From the NCBI RefSeq assembly GCF_036850765.1, contig NC_089492.1, forward strand, positions 101,637,022 through 101,701,021: DNA of 64,000 nucleotides, given 5' to 3'. A program made the translations under genes and the position numbers. The stretch is from Saccopteryx bilineata (taxonomy: Eukaryota > Chordata > Mammalia > Chiroptera > Emballonuridae). The notes under the pieces were generated by a model. It was not told where the DNA came from. It saw nothing but the letters and a program-made list of their open reading frames with translations, and made no database searches. Shown here one piece after another: positions 1 to 10,520 of this stretch (within the stretch, counting starts at the first letter, position 1; the number at the start of each line of letters is the position of its first letter).

Positions 1-810
1 CCAGATACTGCTTGTTTGAGAGGTTTTAGGAAAATCTGAAGCATGAGCCAAGATAGGCCATTTATGTGGAAAAAGCACTGGGAATAGCTTGGGTGGACCC
101 ACAGGTGGGGTGGGGGTGGGGGACTCAAGAAATCACTAGGGCAGGGAGGGCAGTGTTGAGCCTGGTTGGTAGAGACTCAGATGTGGCACCTGACTCCTGG
201 CTCTGTGACTGGTGAGGTGTGGGGTCTTAGAAAAGGAACAGTGGCCTCTGCCAGCACTTTTGTCAGGCATAAAGCTCCCAGACCTTGCCTTGATACCAGG
301 CAGTTTAATTCCTCCCTGTATACCCCTGGTACCTTTTAAGCTGCTGCCCCAATGCTGGAGCTCAGAGGGAGTGGTATGAGTAAATCCATGCTTGGGCCCT
401 TTAAGAGGAACTGCCTGGGACTCCAGCAGCCCTCTGTTTTACTCAACCACAGTCCCCACTGATTTTTACAGTTAGAAGTTATGGAGACTTCTCTTCCTGG
501 CTTTGGGTCCCCAGGTAGGGTGGTCTGGTGTAGGGCTGGGACCCCTCACTCTTCAGGGGGACCTCCGCAGCTGAGATATCCCTCCCGATTTTTATCCACC
601 ACATGTGGGTGTGGGCCCAGCCTATCCATGTCTCCACCCCTCCTACCAGTCTCCATGTAGCTTCTTCTTTAAATCCCTCATGGTAGGATTTCTATTCAGC
701 CAGATTTCAGGGGGTTCTGAGTGATGGTGGTTCTGTAGCTCAGCTGTAATTTTGATGTAGATATAGGAGAATGTGAGGACCGTATTTTCATACACCATCA
801 TCTTGACTGG
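1..810 (-). mobile_element. Possible LINE-1 5' region remnant
   Basis: Read on the minus strand, about 480-810 resembles the 5' untranslated region of mammalian L1. It has a CAAGATG-type core near 800, where the YY1-like site of an L1 5' end would be expected, followed by G/C-rich leader-like sequence. The stretch from 1 to about 480 is similar in texture but I recognise it less well. No open reading frame of ORF1 is visible before the window edge. The match is from memory of family appearance only, so a repeat-library search could reassign it. Confidence 0.35.
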
Positions 811-1670
811 AGGCCTAGAAACATTTCTTCTGGTAGGAAAGACAACTCTTTCTCCTGAGAATTCTGGCCCAAGCAGTTCAAGGAAGGATAACAATTAAGG
901 GAAAGAGTTTGAGGAGTGAGTGAAATCAAGACTCAGTATTTGGAATAGAGAGAGGAAAAAAAATAGTCATGTTTCAATTTGGTGTGGAGAGAGAATAGAT
1001 CCTGGTAAGACCTCACCTTCAGACTAATCCAAGGTCAGTGCCCCTGGAGAGGGGAAACCTAGCCAGAATTTGAATTGTGGGTGACGGAGATACTGATGCC
1101 AGGAAAAGAGGTCTGACAACCTATATTCTTCTTTTGAAATGCTTAGAGAAGCAACTAAACCAGCAAAAGTTAAACCAAATAGAATCAACATGCCCGCTTA
1201 CCTCTTTAATTTACTCTCCCAAACAGATTATCATTCAGGCTATTCCCCTGAAGTCAAGCATGAAATCTATTTAGCTGGATAGCTACCCATTTCCTCTGAC
1301 CTGCAGAAGAGATGCCCTGTTTTTTTCAGAATCCTTGGAATGCCAGAATCCAGAGAGAACTGAGGCCACATGCCCAGGATCCTCGAAACCCACCCATCCA
1401 CATGCCAACGGAACACATTAACAAAGATGGAACCGATGGTCAGCACCACCCAATCTGGACACAGAGCTGTGATTCATCTGCACAGGTCACAGCATGGCTT
1501 TAAGTTACTCTGACTTTAACAGTGTCTCATCAACAAGAGTTTTGAATTCTTTTTGTACCCAGGATCCTTTTGGTGGCTTTGTAATGCCTCTGAATGGCTT
1601 CTCAGAATGTTTTTAAAAGCATAAATTATATTGAAATAAAGTTATAAGATTATTTTAAAGATAGTATTAC
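811..1670. other. Unassigned sequence, no gene seen
   Basis: I see no repeat family, splice-flanked exon or RNA gene here. Open frames of about 60 codons occur on both strands but have no family resemblance and look like chance. Confidence 0.4.
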
Positions 1671-1679
1671 ATAAATTTG

Positions 1680-2054
1680 TTTTGTTTTGTTTTGTTTGTA
1701 TTTTTTCTTAAAAGTGGGGAGGCAGTCAGACAGACTCTCACATGCGCCTGACCAGAATCCACCCAGCATGCCCACCAGGGGGTGATGCTCTGCTCATCTG
1801 GGCCATTGCTCTGTTGCAGCCGGAGCCATTCTAGTGCCTGAGGTGGAGGCCATGGAGCTGTCTTCAGCACCCAGGCCAACTTTGTTCCAGTGGAGCCTTG
1901 GCTGAGAGAGGGGAAGAGAGAGACAGAGAGGAAGGAGAGGGGGAAAGGTGGAGAAGCAGATGGGTGCTTCTTCTCTGTGCCCTGACTGGGAATCAAATCC
2001 AGGACTTCCATATGCTGGACCGATGCTCCACCGCTGAGCCAACCAGCCAGGGCC
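1680..2054 (-). mobile_element. VES SINE, long form (older copy)
   Basis: This is a tRNA-derived bat SINE in reverse orientation. The T-rich start is the complement of the A-rich tail. The end at about 1990-2054 is the complement of the tRNA-like head, with diverged A and B boxes. The direct repeat TAAATTTG at 1672-1679 and 2055-2062 fits the target-site duplication. The body carries the complement of the GGCCTC(C/T)(G/A)CCTCAGGC variant, so it groups with the copies at 29939 and 35558. It lacks the internal duplication seen in other copies. Confidence 0.85.
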
Positions 2055-2062
2055 TAAATTTG

Positions 2063-2888
2063 ATTCTTTATTAACCTATTAAAGGCAAAATTCAGTAGTG
2101 GGTTTAATAATGTTGACATAGTGGTAATTGTGAATGGTAATTCAAACTATAATTTTATATGAAGGTTATTTTATATGAAGGTTATTTCTGTAACAAAGTC
2201 ACAGGCACGGCTAACACTGTAGTTTGTTGTTTACATTCATAATAAAAGGAAATGATAAATTTCAAACCAAGGCTTGTAGAAATGAAGATGTAAAATTTCC
2301 ATATCCAAGTTTATGGATTTCTACATTAAATTATTATGTCTCCAAATTACTTTCCAGTAAAGAGCCCTTCAGGAGGAGGAGGAGGAACAGTTCTAGGGGT
2401 ACTTCCGAACTACGCAATAAGATGCTCATAGCCATTTAAATCAATTTTCATTGAAACTTATGGAGCCCACACTGGGAGTTAAACATTTAGCGGTGGTATT
2501 AGGTCTCGGTCCTGAGGGGAAAAGTAACGTTGTATCGGAACCCAGTAGAGGGGAGACCTTGAGAAGTGTTCCCTTGCTGAGAGGACACTGAAGGGAGTGT
2601 CAGAGGTCACCTATCAGGCCGGCAGTGGGCATAACCAGGACCTGGCAGGGCTTGGTAAGGATGAGTGAGTCACCTCTGCTTGGTGAGTGAGCATGGGGAG
2701 AGGCTCGGCCTGCAGTGTGACATGCAGAGGCACCAAGAGCACTGGCTGCATGGCAGGCCAGGAGACCCCAGGAGGATGACAGAGTTCCAGCCCTCAAGTC
2801 CTGTGGTCACAGAGGAAATAAGTCCAAGTGTGAGTCAGAAAAAGAGAAGGATTCTGCTTATCCAAATAAGAGTAACAGCTCAGCCTCC
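2063..2888. other. Unassigned sequence, no gene seen
   Basis: AT-rich to about 2460 and more GC-balanced after that. A short GGAGGA run lies near 2372-2390. No repeat family or coding exon is recognised. Confidence 0.4.
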
Positions 2889-2896
2889 ACTTAGAG

Positions 2897-3108
2897 TAGT
2901 GGTTCTCAACCTTTCTAATGCCGTGACCCCGCAATACAGTTCCTCATGTTGCGGTAACCCCAAACCAAAAAATAATTTTTGTGGCTACTTCATAACTAAT
3001 TTTGCTACAGTTATGATTCGGAATGTAAATACCTGATATGCATTATGTATTTTCCGATGGCTTTAGGCGACCCCACTGGGGTCGCGACCCACAGGTTGAG
3101 AACCGCTG
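2897..3108 (+). mobile_element. Non-autonomous hAT transposon (copy 1 of a close pair)
   Basis: The ends are inverted repeats: AGTGGTTCTCAACC near 2898 and GGTTGAGAACCGCTG at 3094-3108. The perfect 8-bp direct repeat ACTTAGAG flanks it at 2889-2896 and 3109-3116, the size hAT transposases make. At 212 bp it has no transposase. Its sequence is close to the URR1/SPIN-like group found patchily across mammals and other vertebrates. I cannot fix the exact family without a library search. Confidence 0.9.
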
Positions 3109-3125
3109 ACTTAGAGAGTCTATAG

Positions 3126-3448
3126 CAGGGGTCGGGAACCTATGGCTCACGAGCCAGATATGGCTCTTTTGATGGCTGCATATGGCTCGCAGACAAATCT
3201 TTAATAATAAAAAAAAAAACACGTTAAAAATATAAAACATTCTCATGTATTACAATCCATTCATTTCCTACCGCTCATGTTCATAGTTGCGGGTGGCTGG
3301 AGCCAATCACAGCTGTCCTCTGGGACAACACCAAATTTTTATTGGATAATGTGTAATGTCCACGGGTTATTGTATGGCTCTCATGGAATTACATTTTAAA
3401 ATATGTGTCGTTCATGGCTCTCTGAGCCTAAAAGGTTCCCGACCCCTG
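3126..3448 (+). mobile_element. Non-autonomous hAT transposon (copy 2 of a close pair)
   Basis: Terminal inverted repeats are CAGGGGTCGGGAACC at 3126-3140 and GGTTCCCGACCCCTG at 3434-3448, perfect complements. Flanks are GTCTATAG (3118-3125) and GTCTATAA (3449-3456), an 8-bp duplication with one change. The interior is rich in TGGCTC motifs and has no coding capacity. It belongs to the young, patchily distributed hAT families (SPIN/OposCharlie-type). Exact assignment is uncertain. Only one base separates its TSD from that of the preceding element. Confidence 0.9.
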
Positions 3449-3599
3449 GTCTATAACAAGCCAACGGAGCAGAGGGGATGTGTGGGAAGGAGGGGAGGGA
3501 CCTGCAGGTCAGTGTGGAGCAGCCCTCAGCCGGGGAACCACAGCAGAGAGAGAACCCAAGGCAGAGTGCCTTCCTGAAGGCAAAGAAATAATTGATAAT

Positions 3600-4560
3600 T
3601 CAACTTCATTTGAATTAAGAGCTTTTATTCATCAAAAGACATCACTAAGTGGATGGAAAGGCAAACCCCAGATTGAGGAAAATATTCACAACACGTGTAT
3701 CTGACAAAGGATTCATTTCCAGAACATATAAAGGATCCTTGCAAATAAATAAGAACAATATAAACAAACCAAAGACTCAACAGGCACTGCATCGGAGACG
3801 AAATCCAAATGGCCAGCAAGCCTATGAAAAGGTGCTCAATGCCAATAGTCATCAAGAAAATGCAAAATTTAAACTTCACTGAAATACACACATTGCACGT
3901 ACCCTGACAGTTGTATCAGGGTACTTTGGAAAACTTGCAGCATCTATTAAAACAAGCACTCATTCATACCCTAAGACTCAGTAGCTCCATTCCTAGGTAC
4001 AGGCCCAAGATCGCGTTTGTCTATCAAAAAAGATGTACAAGAATAGAGCTTTATATGGCTTACATGTTTATAAATACAGGGTGGGCAAAAGGAGGTTTAT
4101 AGTTGTTTGTATGGAAAATAGTACAATAATAAATAATACAAGCTTAAACTACTTCGTGTACTCATAACCGTAAACCTGCTATTGCCCACCTCATATAAAT
4201 ATATTATGCAAATTTATATATCAACTTTTTCATTATAGTACCAACCTGGAAACAACCCAAATTGTAATCTGTTTATACAAGGGAATATCATATAGCAATG
4301 AAAAAGATCAAAATATTGCTACACACAAAGTAGATGAATCTCACAGACAGAACAAAGGAGGCCAGACACAAGAGAGTATACTCTGTACGATTCCGTTTAT
4401 GTGAAGGGCAAGAACAGGCAAAACAAATCTATGGTAAAAGAGGTCAGGATAGAATTTACTTTCGCTGGGGGGTATTGATTAAGAGGGGGCACAAGGGCAC
4501 CTTCCGTGGTGCTGAATTATAAATATTATTGACTTCCTGAAAAGTGATTTGGGACTGCAA
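3600..4560 (+). mobile_element. Old LINE-1, end of ORF2 and 3'UTR, fragment
   Basis: The segment resembles the 3' part of L1 ORF2. Typical blocks are AAGACATCACTAAGTGGATG near 3637, the region around AAAATATTCACAACACG, and the ACACAAAGTAGATGAATCTC block near 4321. Frames are broken, so no reverse transcriptase product is possible. A mariner MITE splits it at 4077-4193. Confidence 0.75.
4077..4193. mobile_element. Mariner-type MITE inserted in L1
   Basis: A 117-bp element starts CAGGGTGGGCAAAAGGAGG and ends in the imperfect complement, with TA on each side (4075-4076 and 4194-4195), the Tc1/mariner target site. No transposase is present. It resembles short mariner derivatives described in bats and other mammals. 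The surrounding L1 text continues on both sides, so the insertion is younger than the L1. Confidence 0.75.
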
Positions 4561-4639
4561 TCAAGTAAAAGCAGCCAGCCATACTGTAGACTCACTCCTT
4601 CTGACTCTATGGTTTTATATTACAAAGATTCCATTGGGC

Positions 4640-4940
4640 CATATGAGCATGAAGAGAGTGCAAAGCCAAGCTACAGACTGGCAGAAGATTTTTAGAAGAC
4701 TTCTTTTAGAAGACTACAGAAGATTTTTACAATAGAGATGTCTGACGAAGGACTGACTGTCTCCAGTGAAAATATACAAATGACTCGCAGTGCACTTTAC
4801 AACAACGATAGCCAAATGGCTGAGACGTATAAGGAAAGGGGCTCAACATCAGTATCCTTCAGGGAACACAAATTAAAATCACAACTTGATACTCATACCC
4901 ACCAAAATGACTGCAATACGAAAGACTGGTGGTAACAAAG
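4640..4940 (+). mobile_element. LINE-1 ORF2 C-terminal fragment
   Basis: Diverged L1 text lies around 4800-4930, including the GATAGCCAAATGGCTGAGA and GGGCTCAACATCAGTATCC blocks that occur near the end of ORF2. It repeats the same part of L1 as 3780-3900, so this is a second fragment, not a continuation. Frames are broken. Confidence 0.6.
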
Positions 4941-5640
4941 GTGGGCCAGTGTCTGGAGCACAGGCTGCTGATGGCAGTCAAAATGGGATAGCAGTTTTGG
5001 AAACCAGCTGTGTCTACTAAAGCTTGCCGTGTGCCTGTCAGGTTAGGGCTCTGTGTGGCTGGTCTAGGAACTGAGTTAGATAAGAACAAGAGAAGGACCA
5101 GGGATCTTGGCTAATGAAGTCTGTCAGCTTAGGACACCCTAGTCCAAGTGTTTGGGGTTTTCTTTAGATTTCTAGCAAAGTTTCTTAGGCAAAATCCTAG
5201 CATTATTTTGGTTAAATTAAAGAGGTTCTCTTTACCAAGCCACAGTCACAGAGCTCCAGGGAAAAGCAACCTGGTCTCATCTCTCCAGGCAGAGGAGAAC
5301 AGAAGCTCCATCTCTACACATGCTGCAGATGGCTTTTCCAGTCTACCTGAATCATTACCAGCTAGAAGCAGTGGTCATTGGGACTTGGATGTGAGCTGCA
5401 AAGTATAGAATTGTGACAATTCCAGTGCCATGCGGACTTTTCCTGGAGGTGGACTTGTCCTGGACTCCTGCTCCTAGTGACAGCTCCTAACAGACTGAAC
5501 TGGGGTTGGGTTGCATTTTTCAGGGATTTGGCATGGTGTTGGGGCCAACTTGGACTTGTGAACATGTTAAGGACACTACTCTTTTATGGATTCTTGCTGT
5601 ATTGGCCAAGAGTTTGCTTAAAGGCTTTAATCACTGTAAA
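4941..5640. other. Unassigned sequence, no gene seen
   Basis: No repeat family recognised. Open frames up to about 85 codons have no family resemblance. Confidence 0.4.
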
Positions 5641-5644
5641 AAAA

Positions 5645-6098
5645 AAAATAGAAGACTGGATAAAGAAGATGTGGCACATATACACCATGGTATACTATTC
5701 AGCCATAAGAAATGATGACATCGGATCACTTACAACAAAATGGTGGGATCTTGATAACATTATACGGAGTGAAATAAGTAAATCAGAGAAAAAACAAGAA
5801 CTGCAGGATTCCATACATTGGTGGGACATAAAAACGAGACTAAGAGACATGGACAAGAGTGTGGTGGTTATGGGGGGTGGGGGGAGGGAAGGAGGGAGAG
5901 GGGGAAGGGGAAGGGGAGGGGCACAAAGAAAACTAGATAGAAGGTGATGGAGGACAATCTGACTTTAGATGATGGGTATGCAACAGAATTGAATGACAAG
6001 ATAACCTGGACATGTTTTCTTTGAATATATGTACCCTGATTTATTGATGTCACCTTATTAAAATTAATAAAAATTTATTTATTAAAAAAATAAATAAA
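5645..6098 (+). mobile_element. Young bat LINE-1 3' end (5'-truncated)
   Basis: It starts inside the last part of ORF2, where the frame reads KMWHIYTMVYYSAIRNDD-like text at about 5668-5720. It runs through the 3'UTR to an AT-rich tail (AAAAATTTATTTATT near 6068). The 3'UTR has a purine tract at about 5872-5925 with several G runs. The same 3' end occurs reversed at 48768-49148, which confirms a repeat family. The ORF2 portion is far too short to act. Confidence 0.85.
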
Positions 6099-6196
6099 GA
6101 GGGGAGGGGAATTTTCCATGCTTGATTCAGAAAAGCAAGAGAGACGAGAAATCAGGTCTGCTGGTGGAAATGGCCGAACCAGACAAGAAGCCCAGG

Positions 6197-6330
6197 GAGA
6201 GCCCCAGGAAGCTCGGGAGAGCCCCAGGAAGCTCGGGAGAGCCCCAGGAAGCCCAAGGAGAGCCCCAGGAAGCTCGGGAGAGCCCCAGGAAGCCCAGGGA
6301 GAGCCCCAGGAAGCTCAGGAGAGCGTGGGC
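6197..6330. repeat. GC-rich minisatellite, about 20-bp unit, six copies
   Basis: Units GAGAGCCCCAGGAAGCTCGG start at 6197, 6217, 6237, 6258, 6278 and 6299, with a partial unit after. Two units are 21 bp with a CCCA(A/G)G ending. Because lengths mix 20 and 21, the frame drifts. The 106-codon open frame across it is probably a by-product of the repeat. Confidence 0.9.
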
Positions 6331-7320
6331 CAGTCAGGAGGGCTGAAGGGCCCCTTCCTGTGGTGCCGCATGAAAAGACCAAGGAAGCCACTGACCTCTT
6401 CCCACTGCTGTCCAGGAGATGGTCCTCTCCCTTCTTAGAACTCCCGCCACCCATGGATGGCACGGACGTGGTGGGCAGAGAGAAGTACGTTTGATGAGTT
6501 CATACGCGGCATGAACTGAAAGAAGAGGCCACAGTTACTGTGAAAATCCAGCTTGGGAGGAGAGGATAAGGTGATGGAGGGGGAATGTGGGGGAATAGGA
6601 ACAAAGTGACCAAAGAAGAGTGAAGCAGAGAAGACGAGCCAATGGAAGCCTAAGGCCCAGCATTCCAGCTGCCTTCACGTGAGCCTGGCCATCAGCACGA
6701 ACTTCTGACCACACACTGATGCTTCCCATGAAAATTGGTTCCGGGATGGACAGGCTCCAGGGTGACTCATAACAAACAGCAAACGGCTGAAGGGTGGCTA
6801 GGAATTTGACATCTGTTCTCTGGCCCATAATTAAACCTTTCCCCTAAACACGAAAGACAGTGGTTATATTGATAATAAGTACCAACCTTTGTGTGTCACT
6901 GTCAGAGTATGTTTCCCTAATCTGAAAATTTTCTCAGGAGATGCAACCAATGAACAGCCACCCTAAACTTCCCAGGTCACATATCCAAGCCCCAAGTTAT
7001 CATTATCTATGGCAGCTAAATCCTTGAACAAAATTTGAAGTACTGTACAAGAAAGATATTAACTCTCTTGTCAAGAAGCATATATTTTTGTTGTTGTTGT
7101 TTTTAAGAACTATTAACTTAGATCCTATTCATGTCTTGATCTGTTCACTTGGCTTTGCAACTTGGGAAACTGGCCTTTCAACCTCACGTTCATTGTTGTC
7201 ACCATTCACTGACATGTATTAGATACCTACTGTGTGTGGAATGCTGTGTTTCTCAGAGAAGGGCTATATATAAACTCATAAAAGCCATCAATAAAATGAT
7301 CCAAGGTCTTGTCACTAAAT
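6331..7320. other. Unassigned sequence, no gene seen
   Basis: Mostly single-copy-looking sequence. The part around 7195-7260 (TGTATTAGATACCTACTGTG) may be a short old L2 or MIR scrap. Confidence 0.4.
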
Positions 7321-7324
7321 CCTA

Positions 7325-7455
7325 AAATAACATTCATTCATTCAAAGAATGCTGATTGAGTACCTACCATGGGCCGGGCACCTTGTAGATGTTGGTGGCA
7401 CCATGGAGAGCAGCAGGAAATAGTCTCTGCCCCTCAGATGCTTCTAGCCCAGTAA
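7325..7455 (-). mobile_element. L2 LINE 3' fragment
   Basis: The phrase CATTCATTCATTC followed by GAGTACCTACCATGGGCCGG and a later GCCCCTCAGATGCTTCTAGC matches the reversed 3' end of the ancient L2 family. It is short and diverged. Confidence 0.55.
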
Positions 7456-8009
7456 GGGAGGAAAACTGAAATTTTAAAAAAGCATTCCTCTCTGTACATT
7501 CCACCCTTTCCTCAACCCTAAACTACCCAAGAAAGATAGTTGTTAAACTTAGGATAACCAAGGGTAGCTCACGGGAAATAAACTCACTGCATTGGAGAGG
7601 GCTGTAGGCTGCAGGAGAAATAAGGAAACAGGTCCAGGGGCTGTGGCTGCTAGTTCCATCACACGTGGTATGGGGTTTGGGGGAGTTTAGTGGAGGGCAG
7701 CTATGGCATCCTTCGAGCTAAGAGACAGGATCCTGCAGGAAGAACTACAGGTGTTGCTATGGTTCTTATTTGGTTGTGTAAGGCCTCTGCCCCTTACTAA
7801 TGCCTGAGAATAGGTGAAATTGGGGGCAGGGTGGGGTGGGAGGTGGAGCCTCAGGACAGGCAGAGACCCTGGCCCAGGTCAAGGAGAATACTGTTCTAGG
7901 TTTCTCTCACCTTGACTCCCTGACTGGGCCTCCACAGACAAAAAGATGAGAATTCAGCTAATATGGCTCCCTACCCATGAAGAGAGAAAAGATGACGTTG
8001 TTGTCTATT
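7456..8009. other. Unassigned sequence, no gene seen
   Basis: Nothing recognised. A G-rich stretch near 7823-7850 is the only composition feature. Confidence 0.35.
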
Positions 8010-8217
8010 GCTGTCCAGTTTACAAAGCACCTTCGCGTGTGCCTGCCATCACATTTGTTTCTCTTAACAGCCTCTTGAAGGAGGCAAGTCAGGCCACTCC
8101 ACAGATGAGAGAGCTGAGGCTTCTTTCTACAGGTTAAATAACTTATCCAGTACCACAGAACTAATTATGTGACAGAACCCATTTCCTCTGACTCTTAGTT
8201 CTGTGTTCTTTCTACAG
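8010..8217 (-). mobile_element. MIR SINE
   Basis: It has the reversed MIR order: TTACAAAGCACCTTC, then CACAGATGAGAGAGCTGAGG, then TAACTTATCCAGTACCACAG. It is an ancient tRNA-derived SINE, diverged and without usable boxes. Confidence 0.65.
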
Positions 8218-8583
8218 GCACAACTATTATTATTTAAACATACACAGTTGAAAATGTGGGGAACCGCCCCCAGCCCTGCACCCCTTCCCCACCAAGGAGC
8301 CACAAACCTCCCGCAGTGAAGGTCTGCTGCTGAGCTCAGCAAAGAGCAGTGAAGATCCTTCCCGGAAAGAATCTGCATTTGTGGGACACTTCCCAGGGGG
8401 GCTGGTCTCCGTGTGTGCTGAAGAGAAAACAGATGTCTGAGACAGGGTCTCAGTCTCCAACATGAAGTCCCCGTCGATTCTCCCCCACAGGCAGATGGAG
8501 AAAACGAGATCCCTGCTTGGCTGACAGGGCCAGCTCTATGCACAGGGAAAATAAGTAGCAGTTTCCATCATATGACTCTAGAG

Positions 8584-8896
8584 CAGCAGTCTGCGAACTT
8601 TCTGTCCAAGGCTGGAGAATAAGGGCTTTCGGCTGTGGGGCCACACGCAATCTGTCACAACTGCTTAACTCTGCCATTGCAGCATGAAAGCAGCCCCAGA
8701 CAATGGGTAAGTGAATGGGTGTGGCTGTGTCCCCTAAAACTTTTGGACACTGTCATATAATGTTCACACATCACAAAATAGTATTCTTCCATTGATTTTT
8801 TTTCCCCAACCATTTAAAAATGTAAACACCATTCTTAGCTCATGGGTCATGTAAAACAAGTTGTGGGCCGCCCACGGCATAGCCTGCCAAGCCCTC
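8584..8896 (+). mobile_element. Ancient MER-type hAT (Charlie-like) element
   Basis: It opens CAGCAGTCTGCGAACTTTCTG and ends in a decayed complement near 8890. Inside are the family-typical blocks CTTAACTCTGCCATTGCAGC and AATGGGTGTGGCTGTGTCCC. Flanks CTCTAGAG and TTCCAGAG are a possible decayed duplication. It is non-autonomous and older than the other hAT copies in the window, judging by damage to its ends. Confidence 0.7.
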
Positions 8897-10324
8897 TTCC
8901 AGAGGACCAGAGAGTTCTCTCAGTCCCAAATATTGTTCCCACACGTACCTGAAAGTCCTCCATTAGGATGTCATTCCTTCTGGGATGAAGTATTCCTCCA
9001 CACTCTTCTTTTAAGAAGCAGGCATCCTGAGAGGAGGGGCATAATAAATTTCTAACAACTTCATATAAAAAGTTTATTGGTTGAGTTAGAATGTAAGCAC
9101 CATGAGGGCCGGGCCTTTCGTCTGTTTTGTTCACGCTTCAGGTCATTAAGTGCCAAGGACAATGAGCAGAGTTGCAGAGATAATCTGCACAAATTCTGGT
9201 TGAGTGGATGAATAGACTTTCCGCTCTGACCTGAAAGATGGGAGCGACCCTCAGGGGCAGCTGGGAGATGACAGTGAAGGCCAGGAGGCCAGGTGAGTTG
9301 GGCAAAGGTGAGGAAAATATAGCTTAAATCTTGATGTTCCTGAAGGCCCTGGGCCTGGGAGGCGCCAAGGCAGCCGATGCTCCCCGGAGGCAGCGGGTCA
9401 GAAGGGGCGGGACGCAGGGAGCTCCGGAGCTGCGCAGCCTGGGAAGGCCGTCAGGAAACCCAGTGCTGTGCTCGGCGCCTGCAGAAGCGGCACCGCGGCC
9501 CGATGGATGGATCACCTGACCCATGTCAGTGGAGCAGGGCCGTCCCTGCCAAGGAAAACGTTTGGACTTGACAGACTTGGCAAGTCCCCGGGACATAAAT
9601 TTGTGCAATGTAAAGTCAGAAGGGTCTTCTGGGAGAGGGGGCAGATCTGAGCAGATGATGGAAAAGTGTGCAGGGGATGTCAAAACCCACTTCCTCTGCA
9701 GAGGAGTGCCAAGGAAAAGGAAGGCTGAACGAGGGGAGAAAATGAAGACCACCCACCCCACCCCAGCAGCCACACATATTCCAGGGTCAGACACGTCATA
9801 AAATATTGTAGGACTGAATGAATGCAATGGCTGTAGTGTGTGTTATTTAAAATAACCACAGTTCCTCACTGTGACCGCACTGAGAAACATCAAACAGGAC
9901 ACTTACTGGATGGAAAAGTCCTTGGAGATGAGCTGTCCCAGCGAAGAGACTCCAGACTTGATTTCTCACCCTGAGTTCTCCAAGCGCGGTGTAGCCTAAC
10001 AGCCAGCTGTCCCTGGCTGCTCTCTAAACCGTTCCTTACCTTTGCTTCCAGACACTTAGATCTGCCTTGGTGATTCCCAATCTTGTGGAGGGAAGAACCA
10101 AATCATACACTTCATCTCTGGTTAAATAAGTCAACTTGGGGCCCTGTGTGACCTTCCAGATACTAGTGCAAGGGGACAGGGAGGAGCCAATAGAAGAAAC
10201 TAAGCTCCTCATTGGAGCTGAAGCCTGTGCTTGCAACAGTGCAGGTCAACATTTGGGGCCAAAACAGTAATCACAAATGTTAGGGAGAGTCTAAGATGAG
10301 CTCTGAAGACCCCTCTTTCTACAT
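8897..10324. other. Unassigned sequence, no gene seen
   Basis: A GC-richer patch with scattered CpG lies at about 9340-9500 and has overlapping open frames on both strands, the longest 167 codons on the minus strand (9324-9827). None has recognisable domains, and no flanking splice or promoter pattern supports them. It could be single-copy intergenic or intronic DNA. Confidence 0.35.
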
Positions 10325-10327
10325 ATA

Positions 10328-10520
10328 CCCATAGCAGCGTGGTGTAGTAGGTAAGAGTCCAATAGACCTGGACCTTGATATTACTTTTTTTTTTTAACTT
10401 GGGGTAAGTTACTTTATCTTATGTTGGCTTTGTTTCATCAACTCTAAAATGAGCGTGATATTGACCTCATTGGCTGTTGAGAGGGCTGACTAAAAAGAAA
10501 CATGTCATGCTTCTAGTACA
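10328..10520 (+). mobile_element. MIR SINE
   Basis: MIR order is visible: GTGTAGTAGGTAAGAGTCC, TTACTTTATCTTATGTTGGC-like centre, AAAATGAGCGTGATATTGAC, then CTTCTAGTACAGTGGCTG. A T run interrupts it at about 10385. Confidence 0.65.

Noticed and set aside
5477..5947. 156-codon open frame with a membrane-like start
   Set aside because: The second half is the C-terminal part of L1 ORF2 and its purine-rich 3'UTR; the first half is unrelated flank.
9324..9827. 167-codon minus-strand frame in a GC-richer patch
   Set aside because: No domain, overlapping plus-strand frames, no splice or promoter pattern; it could only be rescued by conservation or transcript data.
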